Below the pieces are notes generated by a model. That model did not search any database and was not told the origin of the DNA. It worked only from the letters and a program-made list of their open reading frames with translations. Shown piece by piece: positions 5,691-6,404 of a DNA stretch of 6,404 nt. The stretch spans positions 1-6,404 of the forward strand of contig JAUVIB010000191.1 in the NCBI GenBank assembly GCA_030592985.1, in the 5' to 3' direction. Both the position numbers and the translations under genes were made by a program. The stretch is from Calditrichaceae bacterium (GTDB lineage: Bacteria > Calditrichota > Calditrichia > Calditrichales > Calditrichaceae). The first letter of the stretch is position 1. Each line of letters begins with the position of its first letter.

Positions 5691-6292
5691 TGAAGCTCTT
5701 GGATAAAACAAAAAAAGCATTTTTTAGTGAAAACCCCGTAACGGCATTGCTTTTAGGGTTGTGTCCTACGCTAGCGGTAACATCTTCTGCCGAAAACGGG
5801 ATTGGTATGGGATTAAGTACTACATTTGTTTTGATCGGCTCCAATGTTGTGATATCGCTTTTGAAAAATATTATTCCGTCCAAAGTTCGTATCCCCGCAT
5901 TTATCGTTGTTATTGCAACTTTTGTAACCATTGTGGATATGGGTTTGCAAGCTACTATGTATGATTTGCATAAAACATTGGGATTGTTTATTCCGTTGAT
6001 TGTTGTAAACTGTATAATTCTGGGACGCGCAGAAGCGTTTGCCTCAAAAAACTCAGTTATGGATTCATTTTGGGATGGACTTTTAATGGGACTTAGTTTT
6101 ACTTTTACGTTGTTTATTCTTGGAGCAATTCGTGAAGTATTAGGTTCCGGAGCCATATTGGGATATAAGTTCATAGCAGACACAACTCCGACAATATTAC
6201 TTTTCGTATTAGCGCCCGGTGCTTTTATTACATTGGGTTTCATGTTAGTCGGAATGAATAAGATCAGCAAAGCACTGCAGGGAGGTAAATAA
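5690..6292 (+). CDS. rnfE: Rnf complex subunit RnfE, integral membrane subunit
   Basis: RnfE (NqrD homologue) and RnfA form a pseudo-symmetric membrane pair that holds an intramembrane Fe-S cluster and carries electrons across the membrane. The 200-aa protein has six hydrophobic segments. The two signature elements are NPVTALLLGLCPTLAVT (15-31) with C25, and VVNCIILGRAEAFASKN (105-121) with C108; these are the conserved cluster cysteines of the family. The start ATG overlaps the last base of the rnfG stop (TAATG), and GGAGGA at 5675-5680 supplies the ribosome site. A 213-codon open frame on the opposite strand (5629-6270) is only its antisense shadow. Confidence 0.97.
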   Translation: MKLLDKTKKAFFSENPVTALLLGLCPTLAVTSSAENGIGMGLSTTFVLIGSNVVISLLKNIIPSKVRIPAFIVVIATFVTIVDMGLQATMYDLHKTLGLFIPLIVVNCIILGRAEAFASKNSVMDSFWDGLLMGLSFTFTLFILGAIREVLGSGAILGYKFIADTTPTILLFVLAPGAFITLGFMLVGMNKISKALQGGK

Positions 6293-6294
6293 TA

Positions 6295-6404
6295 ATGGCT
6301 GAAATGGCATTAATGATTGTTGGTGCAATATTTGTTAATAATGTGGTATTTACAAAATTTCTTGGTATTTGTCCTTACCTTGGTGTTTCAAAAAAGATTG
6401 ATAC
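6295..6404 (+). CDS. rnfA: Rnf complex subunit RnfA, N-terminal fragment cut by the window edge
   Basis: The first 36 codons plus two bases are present. The peptide starts MAEMALMIVGAIFVNNVVF and continues with KFLGICPYLGVSKKID, the diagnostic first half of RnfA (NqrE homologue). C26 in the LGICPYLG element is the counterpart of C25 in RnfE and is expected to help bind the shared intramembrane Fe-S cluster. The ATG at 6295 follows the rnfE stop after two bases, with GGAGG at 6281-6285 as the ribosome site; an internal Met at codon 4 is a less likely start. The gene continues beyond the window and completes the B-C-D-G-E-A order. Confidence 0.96.
   Translation, partial: MAEMALMIVGAIFVNNVVFTKFLGICPYLGVSKKID

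Noticed and set aside
5629..6270. Long 213-codon open frame on the - strand
   Set aside because: It is fully antisense to rnfE, and its peptide is low-complexity and rich in N, I, P, S and T, with no recognisable domain; rnfE has clear family motifs and a ribosome site.
2016..6404. Na+-translocating NADH:quinone reductase (Nqr) instead of Rnf
   Set aside because: RnfB with ferredoxin clusters and RnfC with NuoF-like and ferredoxin motifs are present, and there is no NqrA or NqrF. The D, G, E and A subunits are homologous in both complexes, but the set is Rnf.
1..6404. CRISPR arrays, tRNA/rRNA genes, insertion sequences or integrase-type mobile elements
   Set aside because: I saw no regularly spaced direct repeats, tRNA-like cloverleaf arms, rRNA segments, transposase motifs or terminal inverted repeats by eye.

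Overview
The window carries most of an Rnf-type electron-transfer operon. In order these are a RseC/MucC-family membrane protein, rnfB, rnfC, rnfD, rnfG, rnfE and the first 36 codons of rnfA, all on the + strand. Every key cofactor motif expected of the complex can be read directly: the Fe-S cysteine sets of RnfB and RnfC, the FMN-site glycine motif of RnfC, the covalent-flavin threonine motifs of RnfD and RnfG, and the membrane cysteines of RnfE and RnfA. The complex couples ferredoxin:NAD+ electron transfer to ion movement across the cytoplasmic membrane.

Layout: 1-206 is the C-terminal end of a formylglycine-generating-enzyme-fold (FGE-sulfatase) protein cut by the window edge, followed by a strong intrinsic terminator at about 236-273. 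336-1202 is a UbiA-family prenyltransferase, most likely a divergent heme o synthase (CtaB). 1203-1563 is an AT-rich intergenic region with no convincing gene. From 1564 to the end is the rseC-rnfBCDGE(A) unit, with gaps of 0-29 bp or short overlaps between genes, so it is almost certainly one transcript.

Regulation: the best new observation is in the intergenic region. A 14-bp site at 1456-1469 matches the FNR/CRP-family consensus TTGAT-N4-ATCAA at nine of ten positions. It lies exactly where a class II activator site would sit relative to a TATAAA -10 element at 1492-1497. This suggests oxygen- or redox-responsive control of the Rnf operon.

Organism: the order rseC-rnfB-C-D-G-E-A, moderate-to-low G+C and a nearby heme o synthase gene point to a Gram-negative bacterium, possibly of the Bacteroidetes/Chlorobi/Ignavibacteria/Calditrichaeota/Marinimicrobia assemblage. 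Clear GGAGG-type ribosome sites before several rnf genes argue mildly against a typical Bacteroidetes. Heme o synthase beside a ferredoxin-linked Rnf complex suggests a facultative or respiratorily flexible lifestyle. The taxonomic call is inference.

I do not see a wholly undescribed system here. The window is mainly a well-known energy-conservation operon with a few regulatory and sequence peculiarities.
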